Assembly (NCBI GenBank): GCA_002840285.1
Contig: PHAE01000003.1
Span: forward strand, 50,827-114,826
Direction: 5' to 3'
From: Firmicutes bacterium HGW-Firmicutes-11
GTDB taxonomy: Bacteria; Bacillota; Clostridia; Peptostreptococcales; Anaerovoracaceae
DNA length: 64,000 bases
The position numbers and the translations under genes were made by a program. Numbering within the stretch: position 1 is the stretch's first letter; each line of letters opens with the position of its first letter. Positions 9,076 through 18,952 of the stretch are shown here, piece after piece. The notes under the pieces are model-generated. The model had not been told where the DNA came from. It saw only the letters and a program-made list of their open reading frames with translations, and made no database searches.

Positions 9076-10890
9076 TCACTTTGTTTTATACGTCAGGTTG
9101 TCGATACCATACACTTTCAACCGGCGATAGAGGGATCGTCTTCCCATGCCGATCATGTCCGCAGTCTTGCTGATATTTCCTTTGCACTTCTTTAGGCCTT
9201 CTATGATGGCCATTTTTTCCATCTCCTGAACAAGGGTTATCTTTCTCAGGTGCTGCTCTTCCTCTTCTATCGTTTCTCCTGTGCCCAACACTTTGAAATT
9301 CGTCGGAAGATCCTCGATACCGATCTCATTTCCTCTGGTGACATTGACCGCCCGTTCGATCACGTTCTCCAGTTCTCTTATGTTTCCCGACCAGTTGTGG
9401 GAGATCAACGCCTGTTTTGCGATAGGATCGATCCCGGTGATGTACTTGTTCAGCATGACGCTGTACCGTTTCAAAAACAGTTCGGAAAGCGGAAGAACGT
9501 CTTCGATGCGCTCATTCAGAGAAGGGATCCGAATGGAGAACACATTGATCCGATAATAAAGATCTTTCCGGAACCGGTTTTCCTGCACTTCCTTTTCGAT
9601 GTCGTGGTTGGTTGCTGCGATCACTCTCACATTGGTTCGTATGATCGAATTGCCGCCGACCCTTACGACCTCTTTGTTCTGGAGGACCCGTAGCAGGCTG
9701 ACTTGAACATTCAAGGGCATGTCACCGATTTCATCCAAAAAAAGTGTCCCCCCATTGGCTTGCTCAAACTTTCCCGGTTGTCCATCTTTTCTTGCGCCGG
9801 TAAACGCTCCCCCTTCATACCCAAAGAGTTCGCTTTCGATGAGTCCGCTGGGCATCGCACCGCAGTTGATGGCGACGAAAGGGCCTTCCCTCCGGGCACT
9901 ATGGTTGTGGATCGACTGGGCAAACAGTTCTTTTCCCGTACCGCTTTCTCCGAGGATCAGGACATTGGAAGTGCTTCTGGCTGCTATCTTGCCCAGCCGG
10001 ATCGCTTCCTGGAGTTTTCCCGAGTTGCCGATGACATCGTCAAATTGGAAATAGGCGATCTTGTCACCTTTGCTCTTCTTGAACTTGCTCATGTACTCTG
10101 CGTTTTTCAGTTTGATGATCAGGCCTTGCACGCTCTCGTTCTCTTCGCCTTTGACCAGTGAGACGATGACCTCGCAGTTCACCTTGCCATCCGGCATTTC
10201 GAAGGTCATTTCTTCATCGAAGAGCGTCCGTCCCTCGTCTCTCATCTTCTGAAACAGATTGCCAGTATTCAGGTATTCATCGACTCGCTTTCCGACGATG
10301 TCCTTGCTCTGATCTCCAAAGATTTTTTGCGTAGCATCATTGACATGCAGTATGGTCATTTTATTATCGGTGACGATCGTGCCGAGAGGGATCGTTTCCA
10401 TGGACCCTAACAGCTGATTGTAGACCCGGTCGTAATCCGCTTTGAACTCACCAGCCTTGCCTTGGCCCTCCAGGGCGGCAATGCTGATTTTAAGCGTGCC
10501 CCGGATGACGTTCATATTCACATCCGTGATCGGTCCGATCACACCAAGGCAACCGATGACCTCATCATAGGCGTTATGGATCGGTGCGGCCATATTATAC
10601 ATATTGTCCGACTTGTTCAGCGCTTCGATCCCGGATTTCAATTCAACGAATTGGTTGGTCTTCAATGCTTGCTGGAACGCATTTTCACCGGCCCAATCCT
10701 CGCTCAGATCATCGCCCACATTGACATCCAATATGAACTCCTGGCTGGCGGATACGTTGCTCCAGATATTGACGACTCTGCATTCCTTGTCCATCAGCAG
10801 GATCGTAGTATTGACATCAAACAGCACCTGGTACATGTTGCGTATGATCGTAGTTGCCAAGCTTGTGTATCTCTTGTTCATAAATTGCAC
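9076..10890 (-). CDS. Sigma-54-dependent transcriptional activator (PAS, AAA+, Fis HTH)
   Basis: GESGTGKELFAQSIHNHS, ESELFGYEGGAFTGA, LFLDEIGDMP, SKTADMIGMGRRSLYRRLKVYGI. Confidence 0.95.
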   Translation of the reverse strand: MQFMNKRYTSLATTIIRNMYQVLFDVNTTILLMDKECRVVNIWSNVSASQEFILDVNVGDDLSEDWAGENAFQQALKTNQFVELKSGIEALNKSDNMYNMAAPIHNAYDEVIGCLGVIGPITDVNMNVIRGTLKISIAALEGQGKAGEFKADYDRVYNQLLGSMETIPLGTIVTDNKMTILHVNDATQKIFGDQSKDIVGKRVDEYLNTGNLFQKMRDEGRTLFDEEMTFEMPDGKVNCEVIVSLVKGEENESVQGLIIKLKNAEYMSKFKKSKGDKIAYFQFDDVIGNSGKLQEAIRLGKIAARSTSNVLILGESGTGKELFAQSIHNHSARREGPFVAINCGAMPSGLIESELFGYEGGAFTGARKDGQPGKFEQANGGTLFLDEIGDMPLNVQVSLLRVLQNKEVVRVGGNSIIRTNVRVIAATNHDIEKEVQENRFRKDLYYRINVFSIRIPSLNERIEDVLPLSELFLKRYSVMLNKYITGIDPIAKQALISHNWSGNIRELENVIERAVNVTRGNEIGIEDLPTNFKVLGTGETIEEEEQHLRKITLVQEMEKMAIIEGLKKCKGNISKTADMIGMGRRSLYRRLKVYGIDNLTYKTK

Positions 10891-10917
10891 CCATCCTTTC
10901 CATCAGAGTATCACAAA

Positions 10918-10964
10918 AACAGACAACGTTGCAAGAAGGTTCCTCTTCTGCAACGTTGTCTGTT
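10918..10964 (-). terminator. Strong terminator of the phloroglucinol-type operon
   Basis: AACAGACAACGTTGCAAGAAG-GTTCCT-CTTCTGCAACGTTGTCTGTT, about 20-bp stem with one bulge, followed on the minus strand by TTTTTG. Confidence 0.85.
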
Positions 10965-11008
10965 AAGTGAAGGACGTCATGTATCATTTGGAGGAGACTC
11001 GTCGTCCG

Positions 11009-11845
11009 TTACTTTGTCAGAGACATTATGGCTCTCGCCTCATCCGGTGTAGCGATCTCTTTGTTGAATTCTGCTACGATCCGTTTGGTGCGTTCTACGA
11101 ATTCGACGTTGGATTTCGCCAGAACGCCTTTGGAATAGAGAATGTTGTCCTCCATACCGACGCGAACGTGGCCTCCCAGCGCCAAAGCGGTGAACATGAT
11201 GGGAAGGTGCCCTTTTCCGATTCCCAGGGCGCCCCAGGTACTGTCTGCAGGGATCAGACTCTTGAGAAAGACCAGGTTTTCCACTGTGGCATCCATACCG
11301 CCTGCCGCACCCAAAACAAACTGGAAGTGCAGGGGAGCTTTCAGAATGCCCTTTTTCAAGTAATAAAGAGCATTATAGATCATGCCGGCGTCAAAGATCT
11401 CGATTTCTGGCTTGACGTTGTTCTCTTGCATGACCGTGCCGAGCTTTTCCAGAAAACGCGGGCTGTTTTCAAACACGGAAGTGTGCAGCCAGTTCATCGA
11501 TCCGCAATCATAAGATGCCATTTCCGGCTTCAGATCAATGATATGCCGCATACGAGCTTCGTCTTCCAGACCAAGCTGCCCGGATGTGGTCAGATTCAAA
11601 ACGATATCACAGTCGGTGTCCCTGATGTAGCCCACAGTCTCCACAAACTTATCGTAGTTCATGGAAGATTTATCTTCATCGTCTCTCACATGGAGATGGG
11701 CGACGGAGGCGCCGGCTTTCCAACAGGCATAGACTTCATCAGCGATCTCTTTTGGCTGAAGAGGCACATACGGGGTATCTTTCTTGGACGGCCAAGCTCC
11801 GGTGGGAGCCACCGTCAGTATGACTTTGTTTTTCAAATCACTCAT
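11009..11845 (-). CDS. BKACE family (DUF849) beta-keto acid cleavage enzyme; proposed triacetate acetoacetate-lyase
   Basis: VILTVAPTGAWPSKKDTPYVPLQPKEIADEVYACWKAGASVAHLHVRD; HVRVGMEDNILYSKGVLAKSN typical of BKACE; pathway role inferred from neighbours. Confidence 0.85.
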   Translation of the reverse strand: MSDLKNKVILTVAPTGAWPSKKDTPYVPLQPKEIADEVYACWKAGASVAHLHVRDDEDKSSMNYDKFVETVGYIRDTDCDIVLNLTTSGQLGLEDEARMRHIIDLKPEMASYDCGSMNWLHTSVFENSPRFLEKLGTVMQENNVKPEIEIFDAGMIYNALYYLKKGILKAPLHFQFVLGAAGGMDATVENLVFLKSLIPADSTWGALGIGKGHLPIMFTALALGGHVRVGMEDNILYSKGVLAKSNVEFVERTKRIVAEFNKEIATPDEARAIMSLTK

Positions 11846-11858
11846 TTAGTTTCCCCTC

Positions 11859-12791
11859 TTAAAGTCCGCCGTAAGTGTACGTTCTCTCTGGAACATCGTT
11901 GATATCTTCTTCATCGATCTCCGCCACGCAGCGGACCATGGCGCCATCTCCCATGTACCAACGGATCGGGAAGCAGAGGAAACGGAATCGTTTACCGGAC
12001 ACCTTGTCCAGATCGCCGCCAAGATTTTCAACTCCAACGATTCCATGTCCCAGCATCAGTTTGTGGCAAGGTTCCCAGGTTCCCCAGCAGCCAATGGCTT
12101 CCAGCTCGCCGAACTTCTTGTCATAGGCTTCCTGGCCGTGAAGTTTGATGTACAGTTCTTTGTCAAACTCTGCATATGCCTCTTCACCGAACTGTTCGAT
12201 GTATTCTTTGGTGATCGGCCGTCCCGATGCGCCGACCAGGTTCATCGCGGTTCCGCCGTTGTTGCCCATGGCGGTGTGCAGCGGGTGATCCAGTGCCTGG
12301 CTGTCCATCGCCACACATTTCACCTTGTGTTTGACAAACCATTTTCCAGCGTCAACACCGGTGCCACAGGAGTAATGATAGTAATCTTTGGAATCGTCAA
12401 ACTTGCGGTGCATACCGGTGTTCAGGCACACAACCATGCCTTCCAATTCTTCCGGCTTGATGTTGGCTCGTTTGCATGCATCTTCAAGATGCTTGTCGGT
12501 GATGAGTCCCCATTTTTCCACTTCGATCTCAAGGCAGATCGCATCGCCGGTATAAGCATCCACCGGCATTTCGTGGGTGTAGCGGGCTCTCTTGCCATCA
12601 AATTCATATTCCATGACGTGGCGGGGAGCATCGGCGTGGGTTCCGGTATGCTGAACACAGTCGATTCTCTGGGTCAAGACGCCGCCCTTTGCCAGGGTAT
12701 GCATGGAATCGATCACCGGTTTTGCAAAATAGGGCCAGCGTGGGATCTCCGCGCTGAACGGATGTGTAAGGTCAACAAATTTCTTTGCCAT
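11859..12791 (-). CDS. Cyclase family (PF04199-like) hydrolase; proposed dihydrophloroglucinol cyclohydrolase
   Basis: HTGTHADAPRH metal-binding motif, DLTHPFSAEIPRWP N-terminus; operon context. Confidence 0.8.
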   Translation of the reverse strand: MAKKFVDLTHPFSAEIPRWPYFAKPVIDSMHTLAKGGVLTQRIDCVQHTGTHADAPRHVMEYEFDGKRARYTHEMPVDAYTGDAICLEIEVEKWGLITDKHLEDACKRANIKPEELEGMVVCLNTGMHRKFDDSKDYYHYSCGTGVDAGKWFVKHKVKCVAMDSQALDHPLHTAMGNNGGTAMNLVGASGRPITKEYIEQFGEEAYAEFDKELYIKLHGQEAYDKKFGELEAIGCWGTWEPCHKLMLGHGIVGVENLGGDLDKVSGKRFRFLCFPIRWYMGDGAMVRCVAEIDEEDINDVPERTYTYGGL

Positions 12792-12831
12792 TTTCTTTCT
12801 CCTTCTTTGATATGCATTTGATACGATTGAT

Positions 12832-13764
12832 TTATTTCAAGTCTTTGGTCACTTCGATCAGGTACTCTTTGAGACGGCGGGTGGAGGCTTCGATCTGTTC
12901 CGGCGTCCAGGTTTGATAACCCTTTCCGGTTTTGAAACCCAGGTCTCCTTTTTCCACAAGCTCTTTCAGCAACTTCGATGGCTCGTGGGAATCCTCCAGA
13001 TATTTCACGATGTAACTCTGAATGCTCAGCGAGAGATCCAGGCCGATCATGTCTGCATTCTCCAGGATCCCCAGGATGGGCCAGCGTAAGCCAGGTCCAT
13101 AACGAAGCGCTTCATCGACGGTGGCTGGATCGGCGATGCCGTTTTCCACGATGGAAAGGGCTTCTCTCCAGATCGCATGCTGCAGACGGTTGGCGATGAA
13201 GCCGGGAACGTCCTTTTGGCAACGAACCGGTCGCTTCTTCGCGCGGCGTAGCAGTTCCATGGTGAGTTCCATGGTTTCCTCACTGGTTTCCTCCGCTTTC
13301 ACGACTTCAACCAACGGGATCAGATAGGGCGGATTCCAGAAGTGGGCGCCGACGACTCTGGATTTGTCTTTTGTCTTGGAAGCGATCTCCGTGATGCTCA
13401 TGACAGAAGTATTGGTAGCGAAGATGGCATCCGGTTTGCACAAAGGTTCGATGTCACGGAAGAGATTCTGTTTGATCTCCATGTTCTCTACGACACACTC
13501 TATTACGAAGTCTGCATCTGCGAGGGAAGCCGCCAAATCGTCGGTGAAACGGATGCGGCTGAGAATACCGTCCGCTTCTTCCTTTGTCATCGCATCTTTG
13601 GATTGGAGAAGTTCCAGGTTCTTTCTCACGGGACCCAGTGGATCGTCTTTCATGCTGCGTGAGCGAAGGATGACTTGAATATCTTCACACTGTGCAAACA
13701 CCTGGGCGAGTCCGTTTCCCATCAATCCTGAGCCTAAAACAGTAACGTTTTTGATTTCTCTCAT
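12832..13764 (-). CDS. 3-hydroxyacyl-CoA dehydrogenase family; proposed 3-hydroxy-5-oxohexanoate dehydrogenase
   Basis: VTVLGSGLMGNGLAQVFAQ, FATNTSVMSITEIAS, VGAHFWNPPYLIPLVEVV. Confidence 0.88.
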   Translation of the reverse strand: MREIKNVTVLGSGLMGNGLAQVFAQCEDIQVILRSRSMKDDPLGPVRKNLELLQSKDAMTKEEADGILSRIRFTDDLAASLADADFVIECVVENMEIKQNLFRDIEPLCKPDAIFATNTSVMSITEIASKTKDKSRVVGAHFWNPPYLIPLVEVVKAEETSEETMELTMELLRRAKKRPVRCQKDVPGFIANRLQHAIWREALSIVENGIADPATVDEALRYGPGLRWPILGILENADMIGLDLSLSIQSYIVKYLEDSHEPSKLLKELVEKGDLGFKTGKGYQTWTPEQIEASTRRLKEYLIEVTKDLK

Positions 13765-13776
13765 GTTGTTCTCCTA

Positions 13777-14565
13777 TCAACCTGCGGTACAGCCGCCATC
13801 GACGTAGATCACCTGTCCGGTGATGAAGTCCGATGCTGCCGAAGAAAGATAAACAACAGTTCCTACCATATCCTGTACCAATGCGGCCCGGCCCATCGGG
13901 ATCCTGGAAAGGAAAATGTTCTTGAGTTTCTCATCTTCCAGTACTTCCTTTGTGAGCGGAGTCCAGAAGATGGTTGGAGCAACCGAGTTGACGTTGATGT
14001 TATACTTTGCCCATTCGGTCGCCAGTTGCTTCGTCAAGAGTGCAACAGCCGCTTTGCTGGTGCCGTAGGCCGCGTATCCACCCGGGTGACCGGCATACGC
14101 CCGTACCGAAGAAACCGTGATGATTTTCCCGAATCCTTGTTCTTTCATGACCTGTCCGACGATTTTACATGGGATAAAGGTTCCGGTCACATTGCTTTCC
14201 ATGACCTTCTGGAATTCTTCCACAGGGAAGTCTTCCGCAGGGAACCGCTTGGCAATTCCGGCAACGGTGACCAGGATGTCTATTTTTCCAAATTCCTTCA
14301 CGGTTTGTTCAACCATGCTTTTGACTTGTTCTTCATTGGTCACATCGCAGACGATCGCCAGTCCCCGCCCTCCGGCGGCTTTGATCTTTTCTACAGATTT
14401 TTCCAGTGTTGCCAGGGTTCGCCCTGTCACGACGACATCTGCTCCGTGAAGCGCGAGTCCTTCTGCTGTGCCTTCTCCGAGGGATCCGGCGCCGCCGGTG
14501 ACGATGGCGACTTTACCATCAAGGCGAAACATGTTTTTCAGTTGTTCTTTGTTCATCTCCTGCAT
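13777..14565 (-). CDS. Short-chain dehydrogenase/reductase; proposed phloroglucinol reductase
   Basis: VAIVTGGAGSLGEGTAEGLA (TGxxxGxG), YAAYGTSKAAV catalytic YxxxK, ITGQVIYVDGG; operon context. Confidence 0.88.
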   Translation of the reverse strand: MQEMNKEQLKNMFRLDGKVAIVTGGAGSLGEGTAEGLALHGADVVVTGRTLATLEKSVEKIKAAGGRGLAIVCDVTNEEQVKSMVEQTVKEFGKIDILVTVAGIAKRFPAEDFPVEEFQKVMESNVTGTFIPCKIVGQVMKEQGFGKIITVSSVRAYAGHPGGYAAYGTSKAAVALLTKQLATEWAKYNINVNSVAPTIFWTPLTKEVLEDEKLKNIFLSRIPMGRAALVQDMVGTVVYLSSAASDFITGQVIYVDGGCTAG

Positions 14566-14581
14566 CGTATATTCCTCGTTT

Positions 14582-14923
14582 CTACTCGTAGCTGATAGCT
14601 ACCAAAACCGTAGCTGGCATATTCGTTTCGTTGAGCATCTCTCTTCCTTCATTGGGTCCGATAAATATGGAATCTCCCTTTTTCAGAACAAAGGTCTCCG
14701 TCTTGGACTTGACTGTGATTTCTCCTTCGAGAACAAAATAAATTTTTTCTGTCGGGGAATCTTCGTAGGCATACTCTGCGCCTCCCATCGGCAAAAAGTG
14801 GGACAGTCCCATCCAGAATTTCTTGCTCCCGGTTTCTTCTGTTCCATGAAGCTTGAACGCCTTCATGTCAAAATGCTTCGGAGCGCTGTAGGGTTTTACA
14901 TTGGCCAATTCGACTTTTTTCAT
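14582..14923 (-). CDS. Cupin-domain protein
   Basis: KIYFVLEGEITVKSKTETFVLKKGDSIFIGPNEGREMLNE. Confidence 0.75.
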   Translation of the reverse strand: MKKVELANVKPYSAPKHFDMKAFKLHGTEETGSKKFWMGLSHFLPMGGAEYAYEDSPTEKIYFVLEGEITVKSKTETFVLKKGDSIFIGPNEGREMLNETNMPATVLVAISYE

Positions 14924-14944
14924 AGTTTCACCTCCTTCAATACA

Positions 14945-15604
14945 TCATACTTCCATTACTTTGAGTTCTTCGCTGATGATCACATCGGCATCTGTACTTT
15001 TTAAGATATCGGCTATTGTCGTATCCGGAGCGATCTCCTTCAAGGCCAATCCATCTTTTGTGACTTCGATCACTGCCAGTTCGGTGATGATCAAGTTCAC
15101 CTGTCCTGCCGCCGTGAGGGGCAGTGTGCACTTCTTCAATATTTTTGGTGCTCCCTTGGATGTGTGAGTCATCGTAATGATGACTTTTTTTGCACCGCTG
15201 ACCAGATCCATGGCGCCACCCATTCCCGGCACCATCTTCCCCGGCACCATGTGGCTCGCCAGGTTTCCCTTTTCGTCCACCTCCAGAGCGCCAAGGATCG
15301 TCGTGTCCACATGACCTCCGCGAATGATCCCGAAGGAGACGGAACTGTCAAAAAACGCCGCTCCCTGTTTGACCGTTACGCATTTTCCACCGGCATTCAC
15401 GATGTCCTTGTCCTCGCACCCGGGTTCGGGAACCGGACCGAGCCCGACAAAGCCGTTTTCCGACTGGAGGATCACGTGAACATCATCCGGAATGTAGTTC
15501 GCTACCATCGTTGGGAGACCGATTCCCAAATTTACAACATCGCCGTCGTTCAACTCCCGGGCTGCCCGCTTGGCGATTCGTTGTTTCGCAGTTGTGTCAT
15601 CCAC
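14945..15604 (-). CDS. 3-oxoacid CoA-transferase subunit B
   Basis: [48 protein letters not shown]. Confidence 0.95.
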   Translation of the reverse strand: MDDTTAKQRIAKRAARELNDGDVVNLGIGLPTMVANYIPDDVHVILQSENGFVGLGPVPEPGCEDKDIVNAGGKCVTVKQGAAFFDSSVSFGIIRGGHVDTTILGALEVDEKGNLASHMVPGKMVPGMGGAMDLVSGAKKVIITMTHTSKGAPKILKKCTLPLTAAGQVNLIITELAVIEVTKDGLALKEIAPDTTIADILKSTDADVIISEELKVMEV

Positions 15605-16258
15605 TTATTTCTCTCCTTCTACGATCATGTCAACGAAGATCCCCGGAGTCATCACATCGCTAGGGTCGATCCCTCCGACCTCTACGACTTGTTCTGCGGC
15701 AGCGATCACAATATCTGCAGCTGTGGCAATCAAAGGATTGAAGTTTCTGGTCGCTCCCCTATAGTAGACGTTGCCCAGCTTGTCGATGACCGATGCCCGG
15801 ATCAGCGCCACATCCGCCTTCATCGGAAGCTCAAGCAAATAGATTTTGTCGTTCACTTGAATTTTTTGCTTTCCCTCTTCGATCTCTGTACCGATGCCGG
15901 TCTCTGTGAGAAAACCGCCGATACCGGCTCCTCCGGCACGTATTTGTTCCGCCAGGGTGCCCTGGGGAACGAGATCGACGATCAGTTCTCCACTGTTCAT
16001 CTGGCGGCCGGTTTCCGGATTGAGTCCGATGTGCGAAGCAATGATCCGTTTGACCTGTTTGTTCACGATCAATCTGCCGACTCCCCTGTCCGGTAAGCCG
16101 GAATCGTTGGCAATGATCGTAAGATCCTTGACTCCCTTTTCTATCATGGCATCGATCAGCAATTCCGGCGTGCCGATGCCCATAAATCCACCGATCATGA
16201 CAGTCATTCCATCTCTGATGTATTCCATTGCCTGATCGATCGTCTTGATTTTGTTCAT
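15605..16258 (-). CDS. 3-oxoacid CoA-transferase subunit A
   Basis: GMTVMIGGFMGIGTPELLIDAMI, LVPQGTLAEQIRAGGAGIGGFLTETGIGTEIEEGK. Confidence 0.95.
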   Translation of the reverse strand: MNKIKTIDQAMEYIRDGMTVMIGGFMGIGTPELLIDAMIEKGVKDLTIIANDSGLPDRGVGRLIVNKQVKRIIASHIGLNPETGRQMNSGELIVDLVPQGTLAEQIRAGGAGIGGFLTETGIGTEIEEGKQKIQVNDKIYLLELPMKADVALIRASVIDKLGNVYYRGATRNFNPLIATAADIVIAAAEQVVEVGGIDPSDVMTPGIFVDMIVEGEK

Positions 16259-16304
16259 AAACTACCTATACTTTCCGGGTCATATTGCTACGCTTTATAT
16301 ATTT

Positions 16305-16319
16305 GCAATTCCCATGCCA
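16305..16319 (-). promoter_or_regulatory. Sigma-54 promoter TGGCAT-GGGAA-TTGC
   Basis: Reverse complement of GCAATTCCCATGCCA, about 50 bp upstream of CoA-transferase A. Confidence 0.85.
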
Positions 16320-16448
16320 ATAGACCTTTACCTTGTCGAAGTCGGAAAACCCACTCATTGCAACGTTCTTTCTTTTTCTTTACGTCCAGTGAAACGATTG
16401 CTCCCTCTGGTGTAATACAAATACGTATCACTCTTGACAGAATAACAA

Positions 16449-16473
16449 CGGAGGCCTTACAGTAAGGCCTCCG
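16449..16473 (-). terminator. Terminator-like hairpin of the sigma-54 activator gene
   Basis: CGGAGGCCTTA-CAG-TAAGGCCTCCG, 11-bp perfect stem. Confidence 0.75.
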
Positions 16474-16513
16474 CATTGATTCATTTTTGTATTATAAGCG
16501 ATACGCAATCGTA

Positions 16514-17980
16514 TTACCAGTCTTTGATACCCAATGATTGGGCCTTTCGCACGATGGTTGGCTGAGTGACGCCGAGAAGTTCGGCGACTTTGTATGTGCT
16601 TCTATGCTTGCGCAGGGCCTTCTCTATCATATCTTTTTCCAGTATGTTGACGGCTTCCTTCAGGCTGATGGTCTCGCTGCTGGCGAAGTCGTTGATGAGC
16701 TTGTCCGTCCCAAGCAGATTGACGATATTGCTGTCTTTGATGGAATCATCGGTTTCTACGATGATCAATCGCTCGATGACGTTTTCCAACTCCCTCACAT
16801 TGCCCGGCCACCAGTATCTCTGCAGCACATACATGGCGCTTGCTTCCAGATTTTTATGCCGGTTGTACTTCTTATTGAACTTTTCCATGAAGCTATAGGC
16901 AAGAAGCGTGATGTCTTCTTTCCTCTCCCGTAACGGCGGGATCACAATGGGAACGACATTCAGCCGATAAAACAAATCTTCCCGAAAGGAACCGCTTTTG
17001 ATCTGGGTCTCTAAATTTTGATTGGTGGCAGCGATCACTCGCACATCGATCTTGATGCTGTCGGTGCCTCCCACTCTTGTGATCTCCCTCTCTTGCAGTA
17101 CCCTAAGAATTTTCGTCTGTAGTTTCAGAGGCATCTCACCGATTTCGTCGAGAAGGATGGTCCCATTGTTGGCGATTTCAAAGAGCCCCAATTTGGCCCT
17201 TTTGTCGGCGCCGGTAAACGCTCCCTTCTCATAGCCAAAGAGTTCCGATTCCAGCAGATTCTCCGGGATCGCCGCACAGTTGATCGTGATGTATTGTTCG
17301 CTTCTTCGGTTGCTGCTTTTATGGATCTCCCGGGCGACGACTTCTTTCCCGACGCCGGTCTCTCCGCTGATCAAAACTGTCGCCTCGGTTTTTGCAACGT
17401 GGGCAATGATATTTCTTATTTTTTGGATCGAGGGAGCTTTCCCGATCAACCCGGTGTCCGCGCCACCGTCCTTCATCAGGGTGATCTCTTTTCGATATTC
17501 CTCGTTCTTTCTTTCCGTTTCTTCAAGCTTTTCTTTCATACGGATCAACTCGGTCAGATCCCGCATGACCGTCAATACGCGGATAATGTTCCCGTTCTCA
17601 TCGAAGTAGGGATTTCCGGTGATCAGCACCTTTTTCCCACTCTTTGAAATGGTCGCGATCGACGAAACCTTCTTTTTCTCTTTGATGACCATCATGGATA
17701 CGGCGCTGCTGAAATACTTTCTGTCGACCATTTCCTGTATGTGCTTGCCGACGATTTCTCCTGCGTCGATTCCGGTGATTTCCGTGTATCCCAGATTGAT
17801 GCCTTCTACGATGCCGTTGCTGTTGACCACGCATATGCCGTCGGAAATCGCATCTCCGATGGCAAAGGCATCCAGTTCGAGTTTTTTGTGGGCTTCGTGC
17901 TCCGCTTCCAACTCAGCAAGGCGCTTCCTCAGCGCTGCGACCTCTGTCTTCAGTTGTTCGGTATCATGAAGTGATTCCAT
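16514..17980 (-). CDS. Sigma-54-dependent transcriptional activator with PAS domain
   Basis: ISGETGVGKEVVAREIH, ESELFGYEKGAFTGA, LLDEIGEMP, HTH TYKVAELLGVTQPTIVRKAQSLGI. Confidence 0.95.
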   Translation of the reverse strand: MESLHDTEQLKTEVAALRKRLAELEAEHEAHKKLELDAFAIGDAISDGICVVNSNGIVEGINLGYTEITGIDAGEIVGKHIQEMVDRKYFSSAVSMMVIKEKKKVSSIATISKSGKKVLITGNPYFDENGNIIRVLTVMRDLTELIRMKEKLEETERKNEEYRKEITLMKDGGADTGLIGKAPSIQKIRNIIAHVAKTEATVLISGETGVGKEVVAREIHKSSNRRSEQYITINCAAIPENLLESELFGYEKGAFTGADKRAKLGLFEIANNGTILLDEIGEMPLKLQTKILRVLQEREITRVGGTDSIKIDVRVIAATNQNLETQIKSGSFREDLFYRLNVVPIVIPPLRERKEDITLLAYSFMEKFNKKYNRHKNLEASAMYVLQRYWWPGNVRELENVIERLIIVETDDSIKDSNIVNLLGTDKLINDFASSETISLKEAVNILEKDMIEKALRKHRSTYKVAELLGVTQPTIVRKAQSLGIKDW

Positions 17981-18000
17981 GGTTGTTCCCCTTCGGATGC

Positions 18001-18894
18001 TTAGCAAAAATCCAATGTTTTCCGGTCTTTAAGATAATCAAGAAAGGGTTTCAGTCTTGGATTGGATTCGTTTTCTTTTAAATAGCAAAGATAGACGGGA
18101 TACTCCTCCGCGAAGTCTTCGATCGTTACCTCTTTGAGCAAACCGGTGGACAATTCTTTCTTTACCGAGCTTGCGGGAAGGAAGGAGAGACCAAATCCTT
18201 TGAAAACAGCTGTTTTAGCCGATTCCGTCGAATCCAGGGAAATCGCGATGTTGAAATCGGAAATGTCGCAGTGCAAGCTCTCCATCAGCGGTTTTCTCTC
18301 GTTGAATTTGTCGTTCAACTGGATCAACTTATATCGTTTCAACTCTTCCAGCGTCAGTCGCTCCGGAACAGAAAACTCCTTGGACGCAGCAAGAATCAAA
18401 CGATCGCTACCGATTTTTACGTAGCGGATATCGTGATACTCGCTCTTCTTATGGACGTATCCCACATCGCTCATGCCGTTTATGATATTTTTTTCAACCG
18501 GATTGACGGTGCTGAACGAAAGGTCGAAGTAGTAATCCTTGAATTGCGCCTGGGCTTGTGCCTCATAAACAGCACAAGGCAACGCGTAGGTTGCCAGGGT
18601 GATGTTGGAATCGATGCGGATCACATGTCGGTCGCCGAACAATTTGTTTGCTTCTTCAAATGCCTGATTGTAGATCGTCAGGATGCTACGGGCATGGGCT
18701 TCCAGGATCTGCCCCGCTTCCGTCAGTTGAACTCCCTTGTTTGTCCGGATCAGAAGCTTGTGGCCAAAGGATTCCTCCAGCTTTCGGATCTGAAGGCTCA
18801 GGGCCGGCTGAGAAATAAATAATTGTCCCGCCACCCTGGAAATGCTTTTCTCGTCAGCAACCTTGAGAAAGGTATGCAAGCTCTTGATATCCAT
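18001..18894 (-). CDS. LysR-family transcriptional regulator
   Basis: MDIKSLHTFLKVADEKSISRVAGQLFISQPALSLQIRKLEESFGHKLLIR. Confidence 0.95.
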   Translation of the reverse strand: MDIKSLHTFLKVADEKSISRVAGQLFISQPALSLQIRKLEESFGHKLLIRTNKGVQLTEAGQILEAHARSILTIYNQAFEEANKLFGDRHVIRIDSNITLATYALPCAVYEAQAQAQFKDYYFDLSFSTVNPVEKNIINGMSDVGYVHKKSEYHDIRYVKIGSDRLILAASKEFSVPERLTLEELKRYKLIQLNDKFNERKPLMESLHCDISDFNIAISLDSTESAKTAVFKGFGLSFLPASSVKKELSTGLLKEVTIEDFAEEYPVYLCYLKENESNPRLKPFLDYLKDRKTLDFC

Positions 18895-18952
18895 ATATGC
18901 TCCTCTTTCCATGTTGTGATACACATAGTAAGTATAGCATAGATGAATAAAA

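Noticed and set aside
16421-16514. ATACGTAT and ATACG-CAAT-CGTAT dyads as UAS for the CoA-transferase promoter
   Set aside because: Low complexity, one overlaps the activator stop codon, and the two copies are not convincingly the same motif.
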